Both the position numbers and the translations under genes were made by a program. The notes beneath the pieces were generated by a model, which had not been told where the DNA came from, searched no databases, and was given only the letters and a program-made list of their open reading frames with translations. DNA of 64,000 bases from positions 1-64,000 of the forward strand of contig QJNS01000316.1 of NCBI GenBank assembly GCA_004154925.1, in the 5' to 3' direction. Below are positions 24,801 through 39,073 of this stretch, piece after piece. Position 1 is the first letter of the stretch; every line of letters begins with the position of its first letter. This stretch comes from Monosporascus cannonballus (Eukaryota; Ascomycota; Sordariomycetes; Xylariales).

Positions 24801-27800
24801 TACGAATTATTTAAATACTTGGATATACTAATAGAATTTACGAACGTACTAGTAATCTTTTAACGAATAGTAAATTATATATTACCAAGATATTTCGATG
24901 TTTTAGTTATATATTACCTTAACCATATTTTTATTTTTTCAGAATCGGAAAAGGTATATACAAAATACATTTATAAAAATCTTTATGCTTTATAAAACGT
25001 AAGGCTATTAAGTAATGCAAAAAAAGTTAATTTTATTCCTAAAAAATAAAACATTTGGGATATATTATTGCTTCAGGACATATCAGAATGAACCTTAAAG
25101 AGATCGCTGAAGTTATAAAATAATAAACGCTAATTACGGCTAAAACGTTACAGCTATTTCTTGGATTTATCAATTATTATAAAAAGTCTATTCGAAATTT
25201 CCGTAAAATAATTGTCCCCTTATTTACATTTATATAAGATTTTAAATAAATGCTCGAAATAAAAAAAGTATTTTAAGCAATAAAGGATATAATTATTAAC
25301 GAATTAATATTAATTATGTACGATTTAATTCGCTTCGTTAATTTAAAAACCGATATTTCGAATTACGCGTTAAGCGCAATATTCAGATAGCAAAACGATT
25401 AAGATAAATTATACTTTATTATATTTTTTTCGTATAACTTAAAAAGAACAAAGCTTAATTACGCTATCCCAAATAAGGAATTTATGACTATTATTATAGT
25501 ATTCTGAAAGTTTAAATATTTTCTTAAGAAAAATTTATATTAGGTTAAGGTTTACACGGATTATCAAAATTTTACCCGTTTTGCTATAAGTAAAAAACTT
25601 TTAAAACGATAATTTCGATATGGAAAAAAAATATCGAACTTAAATTTCGTTATTATTTATAAAAAGGGTTCAGAAACTGGTAAAATAAATGGGTTAAGCA
25701 GGTAACTAAATTTTTTAAAGAAATTAATTAATATTAAATATATAATAAATTGGGGTAGGGCTAATCTAAGTATATAGGATACAGAACATCTTGATCAGGG
25801 CTTGGAAGTGGAAATTGTCTGGCGTCTCTCTGCTATGGAAAACTGCATACAAAAGTTGACAGGTCAGCATTTTATAGACCGCCGCCGACCTACTTGGAAA
25901 TACTAGAACCTTCGACAACAAACATCGTCGATGCCTAACAGCTAGCTATTACCTTGCGACTTAACAACTCAACACCAACCCCACTTCAGTAATTATGGAT
26001 ATTACCCCGAAAAAATACTTATATTTACGTTAAATTGCGATAATATAGATTACACTATATAATATATGTTAAGAAATTAAAACATATAACGATAATTTAC
26101 GAAAAGATTAAAAATTTAAAAAATTACAAGTTTCGAAAATAATACTACATAAACTTAATACTCCATATATATGAGCATTAATTATATAAATATATAAGGA
26201 TTTGTAAAACCTTAAAATAATTTTAACGTATTTATTGTTTTTTAAAAAAATAAAAATAATAATTTAGAAAATACGATGATAATACGACCTTTGTAATAAG
26301 GCGAAAATTCGACGATATGAGTTATACGAAAAATTCTAACCATTATTAATATCAGAGAAACTGTAAAAATCGGTTATTAGAGATTTTATAGTTAAATTGC
26401 TGTTATTCGAAAATTTAGCAATAGAAATATATTATAATAGGATTTTTATTATCGTCAAATGATTTACGAAACTTTTATTTTTTTTATTTTATTAAAAAAT
26501 ATTAACGTTAATTAAATCATATATATTTTTTAGAAATATCTTCAGTTTACACAGATTATTATATAAACTTATTTTTAATAAAGGAATAATATATCTCTTA
26601 AAGTTTTAGCAAACTTCTATAACGCAAATTAGCATAAATTATAAGTTATTTAATACATTTAAATTATAAACAAACGAATAAAAAAACAATTAAATTAAAT
26701 GTTGGAAATTTATTTTCGATATTTATATTAATTATGAACAAAACACTTGGGTTAAAAAGATATTTACAGCACAATTAATATATAATACCAAATATTACAA
26801 AACTGTTAAAATAACTATAATAAACGTTCATTTCGATCTTATATTAACCGTTTACAAAAATGTATACGACGAACTTATTAATGTCTCAAAAATCTTTACG
26901 TCAAAACAGCTCAAATAATTATATTCAAAAATAAAGATAAAATTAAAATTCGTACGTAACTAAGTAAATACTATAACGAAAAACAGTCAAAGGGATTAAT
27001 TTTTAAGAAATGTAAAATGGTTTAATTTACTACTAAAAATATTCAAATAAAGAAATCTAGCAAAAAATTCGACTTTAAATATATCGATTTATATAAAATC
27101 GTTGAGAAAATTTCAGAAAATAATTACTAATTAGAACTTTTACCAAAAGTTAAATTTTAGTTAGTTTTTAATATTTCATTATTCGAAATTAATAGCAGAT
27201 ATAATTAAGATGTATACGACCTAAAATAAGATAAACAAAAGGATACAATATGTGAAATAAAGAAAATATTCGATATAAGGAAAGCGGACGACCTTATCTA
27301 GTATCTAATTAAGTAAAAAAAGTACTCGGATTTCAAAATAATCTAAAAATTCGCCAAAATTTTATTGGCGCTTAACGGCTACTAAAGAACTTTTACTAGC
27401 AACGACGAAGTTATTAAGAAAGGCCCTTTAATCGAAGTTCTTAGAAATAAACCAGTTAATAGATAATATAAGTAAAGGAACTTCGGTTTTCGTATGCGTT
27501 TATTCGTCTAATTTATTTATTAATTATAATTCGTAACTAAACATTTGATTTCCTTAGTATAAAAAAAAATTTTGAACGACGAAATTTAAAAAACGATTAA
27601 TAGTTTCGTTAATATTACGCTATGTACTTACCAGGTTTTTTTTTCATTTTTTTAGTTAAACACGTAAAAAGAATTTCTGAAAAATATTTTTTTTCGCGAT
27701 TTAAACGTTTTTCTCCTTTTTAATACGACGTAAAAAATTAATTAAGAGACTAAAGTTATCATAACAATAACAGTTCTTAATATATTCGCTATAATAACCA

Positions 27801-28014
27801 ATTTCTTTAATTATCTAATATTTAGTATGATTTTCGAAATAAAACGTATATAGTATAATTTCAAAATCAAATTTAATAATATAAGCAGTTAAAAAATCTA
27901 GTTTTTAATTAAAACGATTACAACGCTTACGGTTAACAATACGATCTATTATAATAAAAAATTACTAACTTATTAAAAAAATCTTTAAAAGCAAAAATTT
28001 TAAAAAAACAAGAT
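21842..28014 (+). pseudogene. Gag-pol relic of element B
   Basis: Frameshifted and stop-ridden chromovirus polyprotein: gag near 21950-22900, protease near 23760-24020, reverse transcriptase near 24550-25200, integrase near 26040-26900, chromodomain near 27245-27400. Interrupted at 25750-25989 by a short, compositionally normal insertion. Confidence 0.7.
25750..25989. mobile_element. Short GC-normal insertion (MITE-like) in element B
   Basis: About 240 bp of ordinary composition inside AT-rich DNA. Starts TTGGGGTAGGGC and ends CCAACCCCACTT; the ends are imperfect inverted repeats (TGGGGTNGG). Possible TAA target duplication (TAA just left of 25750, TAA at the right end). It encodes nothing I recognise. 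A small non-autonomous DNA transposon is the best guess; a truncated LTR is possible. Confidence 0.45.
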
Positions 28015-28400
28015 TGTTTTACAATTCAAACCAAGATCGATCGTAAAAGACGGTTAGACTTACGCGAAAAAGATTACCTAATTTGGATTTTTTTCTGGTA
28101 TTAAGATTTAAGTAAATTTAGATAAAAGTAATCGAATTTAATAATATTAAATATATAACAATATTAAAATTTAATAGAAAATTAATTACTTTATAAAAAA
28201 TATATGTATTTGTTATTCTTATAACGTAAATAACATTAACGTATAATATTTATCAATATAACTTTATTACTTGAAACACTTTTAGTATTACGAAATATAA
28301 TACGTTACGGTATTTATTATTTATTTTTCTGCAATATTTCTCCACATGTAAAATCGCACGATTTAGATTTAATAATTGGTTAAATCCTTTAGCCGTTATA
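28015..28400 (+). repeat. Element B 3' LTR
   Basis: 386 bp, TGTTTTACAA to GCCGTTATA, followed by AAAAC. Same U3 class as the LTR at 58458. Confidence 0.8.
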
Positions 28401-28472
28401 AAAACTGTAAATAATAAATTTTAAAACTATTTTCTTTTCACTTTAAGAATATATTATAAAATACAGGTTATA

Positions 28473-28885
28473 TGTGACGGCTAAGCGGTTTAACCAATTA
28501 TTAAACCTTAAGTCGACGGGTTTATATTAGCAGAAGTATCGTGGGAATCTAAGCAATAAATACAGTAACGTATTACGTCTCGTAATGCCAAGGATACTTT
28601 AAGTAATAATATTATAATACAAACATTTAATATTAATAAATATTACAAATTAAAACTATTTAAATTATGGAATTAATAAACGCATATATCTTTTTCTTTT
28701 AACTGGATCACTATCAATAAATTAATAATCCGGCTTACTAGCTTACCACCAGTAAGTTGGTAATCCGGCTTACTGGCTTACCATTAATAAGTTAGTAATC
28801 CATTACGTAACCTGATCCACATAATTTTCTTGGCCTTTTTCCGTTACGACCGTTTTTGGAGGCCGTGGCTTATTAGGTTGTAATA
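28473..28885 (-). repeat. Element C left LTR (35-bp-unit U3 type)
   Basis: 413 bp, TGTGACGGC to GGTTGTAATA as read on the plus strand. U3 carries the ACCAGTAAGTTGGTAATCCG-type tandem units also found in elements A and F and in the fragment at 52025. Confidence 0.8.
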
Positions 28886-31800
28886 CGATTTCCCCTTTCC
28901 CAAAATCTTATTCTTAAGATTTTTTTTCTCCTAGTAAGTTTTTTCCATATACCTTCAACATGTTGTTCGGTATATCCAAACGTCGTTTTCGCAAATCCGA
29001 ACAGCAACTTGCCTTAGCTAATTTAATTAAACTTAAAGGTTTTAATGCGATATTTTATTTTTTCTATTTTGTTCGGCAGCTTAATTACCAAATAATAAAT
29101 AAAGTTTTTCGTTATAAGGAATATATCCGTCGAGGTCGTTCGTATAACGGAATAAGAGTTCTTATTTTTATAATTAATCGCCATATCGTAAAATCGAAAA
29201 AATTTAAAAAAAAAAACTAACGGCCGAAAAATCTTTGTCCGAAATTTTTGCGCGTTTTTTTTGCATACGTCGTTAACGTCAGCACTATTAATCTTAGGAT
29301 ATAAAACTTGTTAATCGTGCCCTTTAATCCTTAAACAATTCCTATAACCTTACGCAATTGGAATCGGAATCCGTAATTAAGGTTTAAGCTTTAAAAAAAT
29401 GAACGTTATTAATTGAAATACGGTGGACTAAAGGCTTCCCTCCGTAGATCTCGTAAACTGGGATATTATCATTTCGGGTGGTTCCGTCGTTGTTGGTAAA
29501 AGTTCTTTAATAGGCGCTAGGCGCCAATAAGGTTCTTAACGGGTTCCCAGGTGTTTTCGGAATTTAAATATTTTTTCTACTTAATTAAATATTAGGTTAA
29601 TCCGTTTTATTTTCGTATATCGAAAATTTTTTCCACCTCGTATATTTGTTTGTTTTTTACTTCCATATCGTTTTATGCCGCATGCATTTTGATAATATTT
29701 ACTGTTAATTCGAATAAGGAAATATGAAAAATTAAATAAAATTTGATTTTTAGAAAAAGTTCTAATTAATAATTATTTTTTAAAATCTTCTTGGAAATTT
29801 TGTATGGACCAATATACTTGAAATCAAGTTTTTTGCTAGGTTGTTTTATTTAAATATTTTTGGTAACGAGGAAAATTATTTCCCTTTTTTCGAAAATTAA
29901 TCTCTTTAATCTTTTTTAATTATAATATTTACTTATTTGATTTCCTACAAATTTCAGTTTTATTTTTATTTCTTGGTATAACTGTTATAATTGTTTTAAC
30001 GTAAAGATTATTTTAATATTAGTTAAATTATCGTTACGTACTTTTTTATAAACTTCCGGAATAAAACCAAAATTTACGTTCGCAGGTATTATCTTAATAC
30101 TTTCGTAATAGGTGGTATTATAAGTTAATTATGTAATCGGTAATTTTTTAACTTAATCATTTTATTTATAATTAATATAATATTGTAAATAAAGTTTTAA
30201 AATTTAATTTGTTCGTTTTATCTTTTTATATATTTAAGATTTAAATACGTTAAATAATTTATAACTTAGGCTGATTTATATTATTAAGCCTTACCAAAAC
30301 TTAAATACGAACATTGATCTTTTATTTAATATAATTTCCATTAATTATATATATATATTAAAAATATATTTAAAAATATATATATATTAATTATTCGGCG
30401 TTTATATCCTTATAATATGGTAGGAAATAGGAAACTTTCGTAAATTAATTAACAATTACGAAAATACTATCGTAATATATTTCTGTAATTAAATCTTTTA
30501 ATATAAAAAGTTTAATAATAAAATCGAATATAACTAAATATTATGGTCGTTTTGCAATTAGTAATAATTATAATTTACCGTATGGCTTATATCGTCAAAC
30601 CTTTATTCTGGCGCAAACGTCGTATTGCCGTATAATTTTCTGTATTATTAATTTTATTTTGGGAAAAAAGTATATACGTTAAAGTTATTTTAGAGTTTTA
30701 TGGATCCCTGGATGTCCATGTAATTAATATTCGTATATTTTTCGTACTAGATTTTTCTAGTATTTTTTTTGGAATTTACATATTATCCGTTTTTTGGTTT
30801 TTTAGAAGGTTGTTATTATACTGTTGGATTTTCTAATACATATTATTAAGTATTGTTCGAATCGTCGCAATTTGTCATAAACGTAAATATCCTTTTATAG
30901 TGGTATCAAAAATTATATGGCTAATTTTGACCAATTTTTCTTTAAGGTTTGGTCGCTTGCTTAAAGCATTTATTCTGTTATTTTTTAATTTTCTTTTGTA
31001 AATAATAACGAAATCGAAATTCGCCAATTTTTCTGCGTATCGAAACTATTATCCTGTAAGTTCTCTGGTCGTAGTATATCGAGTAAGATTTTGATAATCT
31101 ATATAAACCTTGATCTAATACAAATTTCCCTTTAAGAAATGCTTAAATTTTCGAAATGTCATAATAATAGCCATAAATTCCTTACCTGGAATACCGTAAT
31201 TAAGTTTGGCTCCTTTTAATTTGTACGAAAAAATACAATATGGTGCAATTTGCCTTAATTATTTCGTTATCCGATTATTACATTTAACGTATAATCCAAA
31301 ATATCGGTTTTTAGCTTAACAAGGCGGTTTAAATTATATATAATTAATATTGGCTTACTAGTAATCGTATCCTTGATATCCTGAAATGCTTTTTTTATAT
31401 CTAATATTTATTTGAACTTTTTTTTTCTTTATAAAATTCGTTAAGGGTATAGTTATTTTGCTAAAATTTCGAATTACTTTTCTATAATAATTAGCGAATC
31501 CAAAAAATATTTATACTTTCTTAACTATCGTTAACGTTTGCCATTTTGTAACTGCAGCGATTTTCTTGAGATTTATTCTAATATATCCTGGAATAATAAT
31601 ATATTCCAGATATTCCATTTCTTATGTATAAAATTAATTTTTTTTGCGTTAATAAATAACTTTGCGTTCTGTAAAGCTTAAAGAACTTTATGAATATATT
31701 TTGCGTATGCTTTTTTTATTTCCGAAAAAATGAGAATGTCGTCGAGATAGTAAACGACGAAAATATCGAGGTATTTTCGTAATACGTAATTAATTATTTG

Positions 31801-34800
31801 TTAGAAAATTGCTAGTACGTACGTAAATTTTATTAATGTAACCAAATATTTAAATAATCCGTATTTCGTCCTAAAAGTTATTTTCCATTTATGTTTTTTT
31901 TAATCTTAATAAGATTATATTTATCTTTAAAGTCGAATATTATGAATTATTTAGCTCCGTAAAATCCGTTTTTTATTTTTGTGATTAAATATAATATTGT
32001 TTAATTTTTAATAATAATATCATTTAATTATTAATAATTAACCACAAATCGCAACTTCCCATTTTTTTAGGTACGAAAAACATAAGGTATCTTACTGGTG
32101 ATTTTAAAAGTTAAATTTATCCTTTTTATAACCGATCTTCTAGATATTCTTTGAAAGTACGTAATTTATTTCCGTTAAAATTGTAAATAAGGTAGAACTT
32201 TTTTAAAAATCCTTTTTTAAGAATTATTTTATAATCCCATTCGCCGTATTCTGGTAATTTCGTATTAAGTTTTTTTCTAAAAAACTATTCGTATTTATAA
32301 TATTGTAATAACATATTAATTAAATTTTTTAACGTTTTCGGCTGCTGTTTTTATTATTTCAAATCGTTATTCAGTTATTTTAATTTTGCTTTGATAATAA
32401 CAATAATACGTTGTATTTTTTTAATGCCCGTTTTTTTTCTTATATTTTGTTCCTTTGGGTGGTAAGGTATTTGTCGTATCCTTATGCTTGTATTTGTTGT
32501 TATTATTAATTGAATATTAAGATTTTGTTTTTTTATTAATATGGGATAAAATAAATTTATTTAACTAGTTTTTTCGTTAATCAAAATTCCGTATTGGCGT
32601 ATCTATAGTATTCTTAAGATTATATCGTAATTTCCGAATAGAACGATATCGAAATTAATCGTTTGATATTATTTTTTAATAAAAACTTTAAGATAATTAA
32701 TTTGGCGTATAATTTTTCCGTTATCGTAAACGAATTTTTAACTTTCGGCATTTGTCGTTATATAAGGTTTTAATTTATATTTTTATAATAGTTTGAACTT
32801 ATTAACCATATTTGGTGCAATATAATTTCCGCCTAAAGTTTCGCAATTTATTATTACGGTATATCAGTACGTTCCGATTCGTATGTCCAAAGTAATAAAG
32901 TCGTTAATGTTTTTTATCGTTACGTTTAAAACTTTTTTTAAGAATATTTTTTAATTTTTTTAGGTTTTGTTATTTTGCAGTTTTTTTATAAGTTACTTTT
33001 TTTTTAACTTTTATTCGAATTTATTAAGCTTTATTTATATTTTTATATATAACGCGTTAAGTTGTTACATTTGTTATTATTGTCGGCGTATTATTCTTTC
33101 GCATTATATCAATTATTTCTGGTTTTTTTATAATTTCTTTCCTTATTAAATAAATTGTTTTTTTTATATTTGCGATTACATCTTATTATACGTCGTTTTG
33201 GCTGTTATTCTAAAGATCTTTTATGAATTAATGTATTTTTTGATAACCTTTTTTTAGGGATTTATAATAAATATTAATTAAAAATGGAGGTCCGTAATAA
33301 TTTTTTAATAATACTTTTTCACCGTACGCTGGATTAATTCCTTTTCCGTTAAATAATTATATTATCCATAATAGCAAAAAGGGTCTTTCTGCGGATATTA
33401 TTTTTCTTTAGGCCAATTCTTTGTTTCGGCCAGCTATTAAATATTTTCTGGGGTTATGGTTCGAAATTGTCGATATTATTATTTATTATTTTGATTATGT
33501 CCGGTACGGTTTAAAAAATCGAATCCCTTATGATATATTCGGGTAATTCGTATGTAAATATATTATTTTTATTTTTCGTAATCGGGATATTTTCGTCGTC
33601 GATAATATATGGCATACATTTTACCGTATCGATTACGTATTTCGGGACAAAGTTTTTCTATTTAATCTCGGTATTCGTATGGCCATTTTTATAACGTTTT
33701 TTTATTATATTCGCGATATTTATCAAACTAGCTTTTTGGCTTTTCGTATTTGTCGTCGAATTTTTTATCGTAATAATCCCGGTTAAACCTTTTATCGTAA
33801 GCCTAATATATATTTGGCTTAGATTATGTTAATAACCTTGCTATCGTTTCCTTAATTATTTCTGGATTATTCGTCCGGTATAGGGATTTAATTATCCTAT
33901 CGTAATTTTTTTAGGTTTTTTGTATTTGTAAACTTTATATCCTATTTTGCTATAATTAAAGCATTTAATCTGGCTTTAATCTTATCTATAAGTAACGCCG
34001 AATTCCATAAATCCTGGCGCTATTCCGTAAGAAATAAAAGGTATATTTCGTTTTTTTCCCTAATTAAACTTATATCCCGAATACGGAATATATTATCCTT
34101 TTTTTTATTATTATCTTTTAAATTATTAATTATTAATCTTAATTACCTTTACAATATACCGGTCCAGGGTAATTAATTACTTAATCCGAATAATCTCATT
34201 TTTTATATTATCTTTTAGCCCTTTATAAAATATATCGATAAAAATATTAATTTCGTTATTTTCCCATTCTGCCTTAGCCGCAAAATTTTTAAAAGTTACG
34301 GCATATTTAAACGTAAATCTTTTTTATCGGAATTATAAAAATTATTAAATCGTTAATCGTTTTTTATCCGGATTACCGAAATTATTACGTACTTTATTTT
34401 CGAAATTAATATAAATTAAAAAATCTTATTAATAAAATCTTTCTTATTTATTTTTTTTATTTTCAGAAAATTTTTTATAATGGGCTTAAATTAATTAGCC
34501 GTATTCTTTATTAAGCATATTCCTATTAATAAAACCATATCCGCTGGATTATTAAAATCTAAAAAACAAAAGTAAATTCGTATTTAAATCAGAAAAATCT
34601 AAGAGTTACCTTTTTTATCGTAAGATTCTGGCTTTTTGAGCTTTATACGGGCGAAAAAGGGTTAGGCAGACGTAACCCTAAGTTATCGAACTTTTTTTTC
34701 CAGTTCCCGAATTCGATCCTAAAGCTATTAAGTAAAAATTTCCTAAATACTGGTTAACATTTTAATAATGTTAAATATTATTTAAAGTTTAACAGTATTA

Positions 34801-34820
34801 TTAAACAAAAACTTGTAACA

Positions 34821-35213
34821 TAAAACTACTAAACGGTTTAACTAATTATTAAACCTTAAGTTAACGGGTTTATATTAACAAAAATATTATAAAAATTTAA
34901 ATAATAAATAAAATAACGTATTACGTTTCGTAATGCCAAAAATACCTTAGGTAATAAATTATTATAATGCAAATATTTGATATTAATAAATATTATAAGC
35001 TAAAGCTATTTAAATTATGAAATTAATAAATATTTTTATATTTAATTCTTTCATCCTATCGAACCCGGCTTTAGAAGCTTTACGATCGATCCTGTCGAGC
35101 CTGGCTTTAAAGGCTTTACGATCGATCCTATCGAGCCATCACGTGACTCGACCCACATGGCTTAGTCACCGTTACGACCGTTTTCTGAGGCCGCAGCCCG
35201 TTAGGTCATAACA
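34821..35213 (-). repeat. Element C right LTR (GATCGATC-type U3)
   Basis: 393 bp. R/U5 matches the family, but U3 contains two 36-bp units (35061-35096, 35097-35132) with TTTACGATCGATCCT, unlike any other LTR in the window. CACGTG is retained near 35141, and the end reads GGTCATAACA. Confidence 0.8.
35061..35137 (-). repeat. 36-bp U3 tandem repeat, GATCGATC type
   Basis: Two 36-bp units plus the start of a third in the right LTR of element C, each with TTTACGATCGATCCT. Confidence 0.85.
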
Positions 35214-38200
35214 TTGCAAATCTAAGAAATGCTTATATTCTTTTTAATCGTGATTGGCGTTTGTTATTTTGTAGCTGTAGCGATTTCCTTTGAGTTTATT
35301 TTGATATACCTTGAGGTAATAATATATCTTAAATATTCTATTTTTTGGATATAAAATTAGTTTGCTTTTGCGTTAATTAGCAATTTTTCATTCTAAAAAG
35401 CTTAAAAACTTTATAAACGTATTTTGCATATATTTCTTCCGTTTCTATATAAATAATAATATCGTTAATATAATATATAACAAAAATGTCGAAATATTTA
35501 CGTAATATATAATTAATTATTCGTTAAAGAGTGGTTAGTATATTCGTGAATTCTATAAATATAATTAGATATTTAAATAATTCGCATTTTGTTCTAAAGA
35601 TTGTTTTCTATTTATATTCTTTTTTAATTTTAATAAGATTATATCTATTTTTAAGTTCGAAGACAGTAAACTATTAGGTTTTATATAACCGGTTCTTTAT
35701 TTTTATAATTATGAGTAACAATTTTATTTAATTGTTAATAATTAATTATAAATTGTAATTTCTCGTTTGTTTTTTGGATACGAAAAATAAAAATATTCTG
35801 CTAGTAATTTCGAAAATTAAATCTATCTTTTCTATAATCGATTTTCTAAATATTTTCTAAAAGCGCGTAATTTACTTCTGTTAAAGTTGTAAATGAGATA
35901 AAAGCTCCTCGAAAACCCTTTTTTTGGATTATTTTATAATTTTATTTACTGTATTTCTGTAATTTCGTATCCAGTTTTTTTTTTTAAAAAAGCTGCTTAT
36001 ATTAGTAATAGTATAGTAATATATTAGTTAGAGTTTTTTAACTTTTAAAGCTCTTATTTTAGATTGTTATCTAGTTACCTTAACTTCGCTTTAATAGTAA
36101 TAATAATACGTCGTACTTTGTAAAATATTCGTTTTCTTTTTTATGTTTTGTTTTTTTAGACGGTAAAAAGTTTGTTATGTTTCTATACCTGTATTTGTTG
36201 CTATTTTTAATCGAATATTAAGATTTTTTTATTTGTTAATAAGGTATAATGCAAATTTTACTTAGCTAGTTCTTCTATTAATTAAAGCCTTATATTAGTA
36301 CATCTATGATTTTCTTAAGATCATATCGTAATTCCCAAATGGAACGACGTCGAAATCAACTCTCTGGTTTCGTTTTTGGACAAAAATATCGAGGTAATTA
36401 ATTTCCCGTAATATTTTTCATTTATCGTAAGCGAATTTCTGATTTTTGACATTTGTTGTTATGTAAGATTTTAACTCATATTTTCATAGTAATCTAAGCT
36501 CGTTAACTATATCCGGTATAATGTATTTTCCGCCTAATGTTTCGCAGTTTACTATTGTAGTATACTAGTACTTTTCGATTCGTATATCCAAGATGATAAA
36601 GTTATTAATAGCTTTTATCGTCGTATTTAAAACCCTTTTAAGGAATTTTTCTAATTTCTTAGAGCTTCGTTATTGTGCAGCTTTTTTATAAGTAATCTTC
36701 GTTTTTTTAATTCCTTTTTAAATTTATCAAGCTTTATTTATATTTTTCTATATAACGCGTTAAATTGCTATATTTGTCGATCTTGCCAGTATACTGTTTT
36801 TTTTTCGAATTATATTAATTTTTTTCGTTTTGCTACCGTTTTTTTCTTTATAAAGTAAATTATTTTCTTATAATTTCGACCGTATTTTATTATACGTCGT
36901 ATTAATAGTTGTTTTATTGCTTGTTCATAAATTAGCGTATTTTTTCTTTAATAGTTTTGCGATTCCGTAAATCGGTAATAAAAGCCAATTGAAAATGAAA
37001 ATCTATTATAGTCTTTTAGTAATATGTTTTTATCGTATACTTGATTAATTCTTTTTTTTTAGTAGTTGTATTATTTATAGTAATAAAATGGGTTTTTCTG
37101 TAGGTACTGCGTTTTTTTAGGCCAGTTTTTTTTTATTTCGGCTAGCTAGTAAATGTTATTTTCCAAGGCTGTAAATTAAAGATGTCGATATTATTATTTA
37201 TCGTTTTTGTTATTTTCCGTTCGATTTAGAAAATCGAATTTTTTATAACATATACGGGTAAGGGTTTTGTGAATATATTATTTCTTTTTTTATAATTAAA
37301 GTATTTCTATCGTCGACAATGTATAGCGTATATTCTGCCGTATCGATTAGAGGTTCTAGGATAGATATTTTTCGTCCATTTCTAATGTTGTTTCAGGTAT
37401 TTCTTAAAAAAAAAAATATTTTTTAGACGATTTCTGGACCAATTTTTTGGCTTTTTATATCATTTATCGAATTGCTTATCGAAATAACCCGCTTCCGTGC
37501 TGAGCTCGAATTATATTAATAGTCTTATTATCTTTAGACAATTCTTCTAGTACAGGTATCTAGTTGTCCTATTGTAGTTTTTAGATGAAAAATATTTGTA
37601 AAATTGTTTTTTATTTTTGTAATTATTATATTTGATTTTGCTCCAGTTTTTCGGAAGAGTAATTCCGAGTTTTATATGTTCCGGTTTTGCACCGTAAAAA
37701 GTGTTATTATATTAAAAAACATTCGTATTAGCCGGATATTAAGATTTATTAATATTTTTTATTAGTATTTTTAATGCGCCATATATATTGCCCGTTGTTA
37801 ATTTTAATTGTAATAGCGATATAATCTGATAAATCGTCGAATTGATTAAATTTAAAAACTTTCTTTTATATTTTTTTTCAAATCAGCGAAAAATTTAGTT
37901 ATACACGTTTTTATCCTTAATTTAGTTTAAATATTAATTAAATAAACGTATTACTAAAACTAAATTCTAATCCTTTTTATCGTAATTACTGAATTTATAT
38001 TTTAGTTTTTAATTTCTTTTTATTATTTCGAGAACCTTTATTAATATTTTTTCGAATTATTTGTAAGTGTTATAAAGGCGTATTATTTTCGAATTATGTT
38101 TTTTTCATAAATAAAGTAATATATTCTCTTACAGCGGGCTTAAAGTATGTAATTCCATTTCTGAGAAGTTATTTAACCGTAAATTCCATTTATATAATAG

Positions 38201-39073
38201 GCGTAATTAGTCGATTAAGAAAGTATCCAAAGTATGTTCGGTATTAGATTAAGAATAGTTGTAACTTGGTTAAGATTCCGTCAAAAGGTTCCGGTTTAAA
38301 AGGTTTAAGGACTTTTCCTGATTTCTAAGTAGAATTTAGCTGAATAATTTGGTTCGTTCGAAAAGAGCATTTTAATTTCGAGAAGTTTTCTTTTTTTTTC
38401 AGTTTTCTTTCGGCGGCTTGAAAGGACGTCGTAAAATTATTTTTGTTCTTTTTAAGCTAAATAATGCGTTCGTTTATAGCATCTAGATGTCGAAGAATTT
38501 CTTCTGGAAAAAGGCGAAATTGTTCCTTTTTTCGGATTTTATTTCAGTATTTGGGTTATCAAAGACCTACTAACTAGGCTGTTCGAATTATTTGTTAGTA
38601 GATATAATGTCGGCGATATTATTTAAAATCTGTGGATATTAGTAAATAAAAATTTGTAACGTATAACAGTTAAGCTAATTAACCAATTATTAAACTTAAA
38701 TCGACAGGTTTATATTAATAGAAGTATTGTAAAAACTTAAGTAATAAGAATAACTTAGTTACGTTTTATAATATTAAAGATATTTTAGATAACGAAGTTA
38801 TAAGTATTGATAAGTATTATAAATTAATATTATTTAAATTATAGAAATAACGAACATATTACATTTGATTATTATTGCCTATGTTTTGCTAGATTATTTA
38901 GATTTTGTAATGATCTCAGTAATCTTGTTTTTCGTAGATTTTCTAATAATACTAATGATTATATTTTTCGTAAATCTTGCAATGATCCCAAGGCTCCTGT
39001 TACGTAACTTCTTTTTTAGCGCTCTATTTGTTTTAACTGTTTCTAGATATGCCAAGGACGTTAGGTTATAATA
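35214..39073 (-). mobile_element. LTR retrotransposon D, truncated within reverse transcriptase
   Basis: The left edge is cut inside the reverse transcriptase (3' part missing), exactly at the outer end of element C's right LTR. Reading leftward from its LTR (38662-39073): gag near 37100-38500, protease near 36500-36700, and reverse transcriptase whose motif reads YIND (35461-35472). RNase H, integrase, chromodomain and the other LTR are absent. Flanked on the right by transposase remains of the pogo-like element. Confidence 0.75.
38662..39073 (-). repeat. Element D 5' LTR
   Basis: 412 bp with the 36-bp-unit U3 (GATTTCGTAATAATCCTAAT-like, decayed). The open frame at 38865-39071 is produced by these units and is not a gene. 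Confidence 0.75.

Larger units (their letters stand above)
14712..28400 (+). mobile_element. LTR retrotransposon B (Ty3/gypsy chromovirus), hosts element A in its 5' LTR
   Basis: Bounded by AAAAC duplications (14707-14711, 28401-28405). The 5' LTR is split: 14712-14906 and 21654-21841 join into a 383-bp LTR matching the 3' LTR at 28015-28400. Coding relics lie at 21842-28014 in the order gag, protease, reverse transcriptase, RNase H, integrase, chromodomain (about 27245-27400). The polymerase motif YLDD is degraded to YLNH (24915-24926). Its U3 is of the type also found in element G and has no 35-36 bp tandem units. Heavily mutated and non-functional. Confidence 0.85.
28473..35213 (-). mobile_element. 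LTR retrotransposon C (chromovirus), chimeric LTRs
   Basis: Minus-strand element with an LTR at each end (28473-28885, 34821-35213) and 5.9 kb of internal relics: chromodomain near 29490-29640, integrase near 29900-30900, RNase H near 31000-31400, reverse transcriptase with intact YLDD codons at 31738-31749, protease near 32800-32950 and gag near 33300-34650. A purine tract precedes the left LTR on the minus strand (near 28890-28905). The two LTRs share R/U5 but have unrelated U3 sequences, and the flanking five bases differ (TTATA left, TTGCA right). A single insertion would give matching LTRs and flanks, so this looks like a recombinant of two elements. Confidence 0.75.

Noticed and set aside
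28960..29220. Plus-strand 86-codon frame with many basic residues
   Set aside because: Antisense to the region just downstream of the chromodomain in minus-strand element C; a chance frame in low-complexity DNA.
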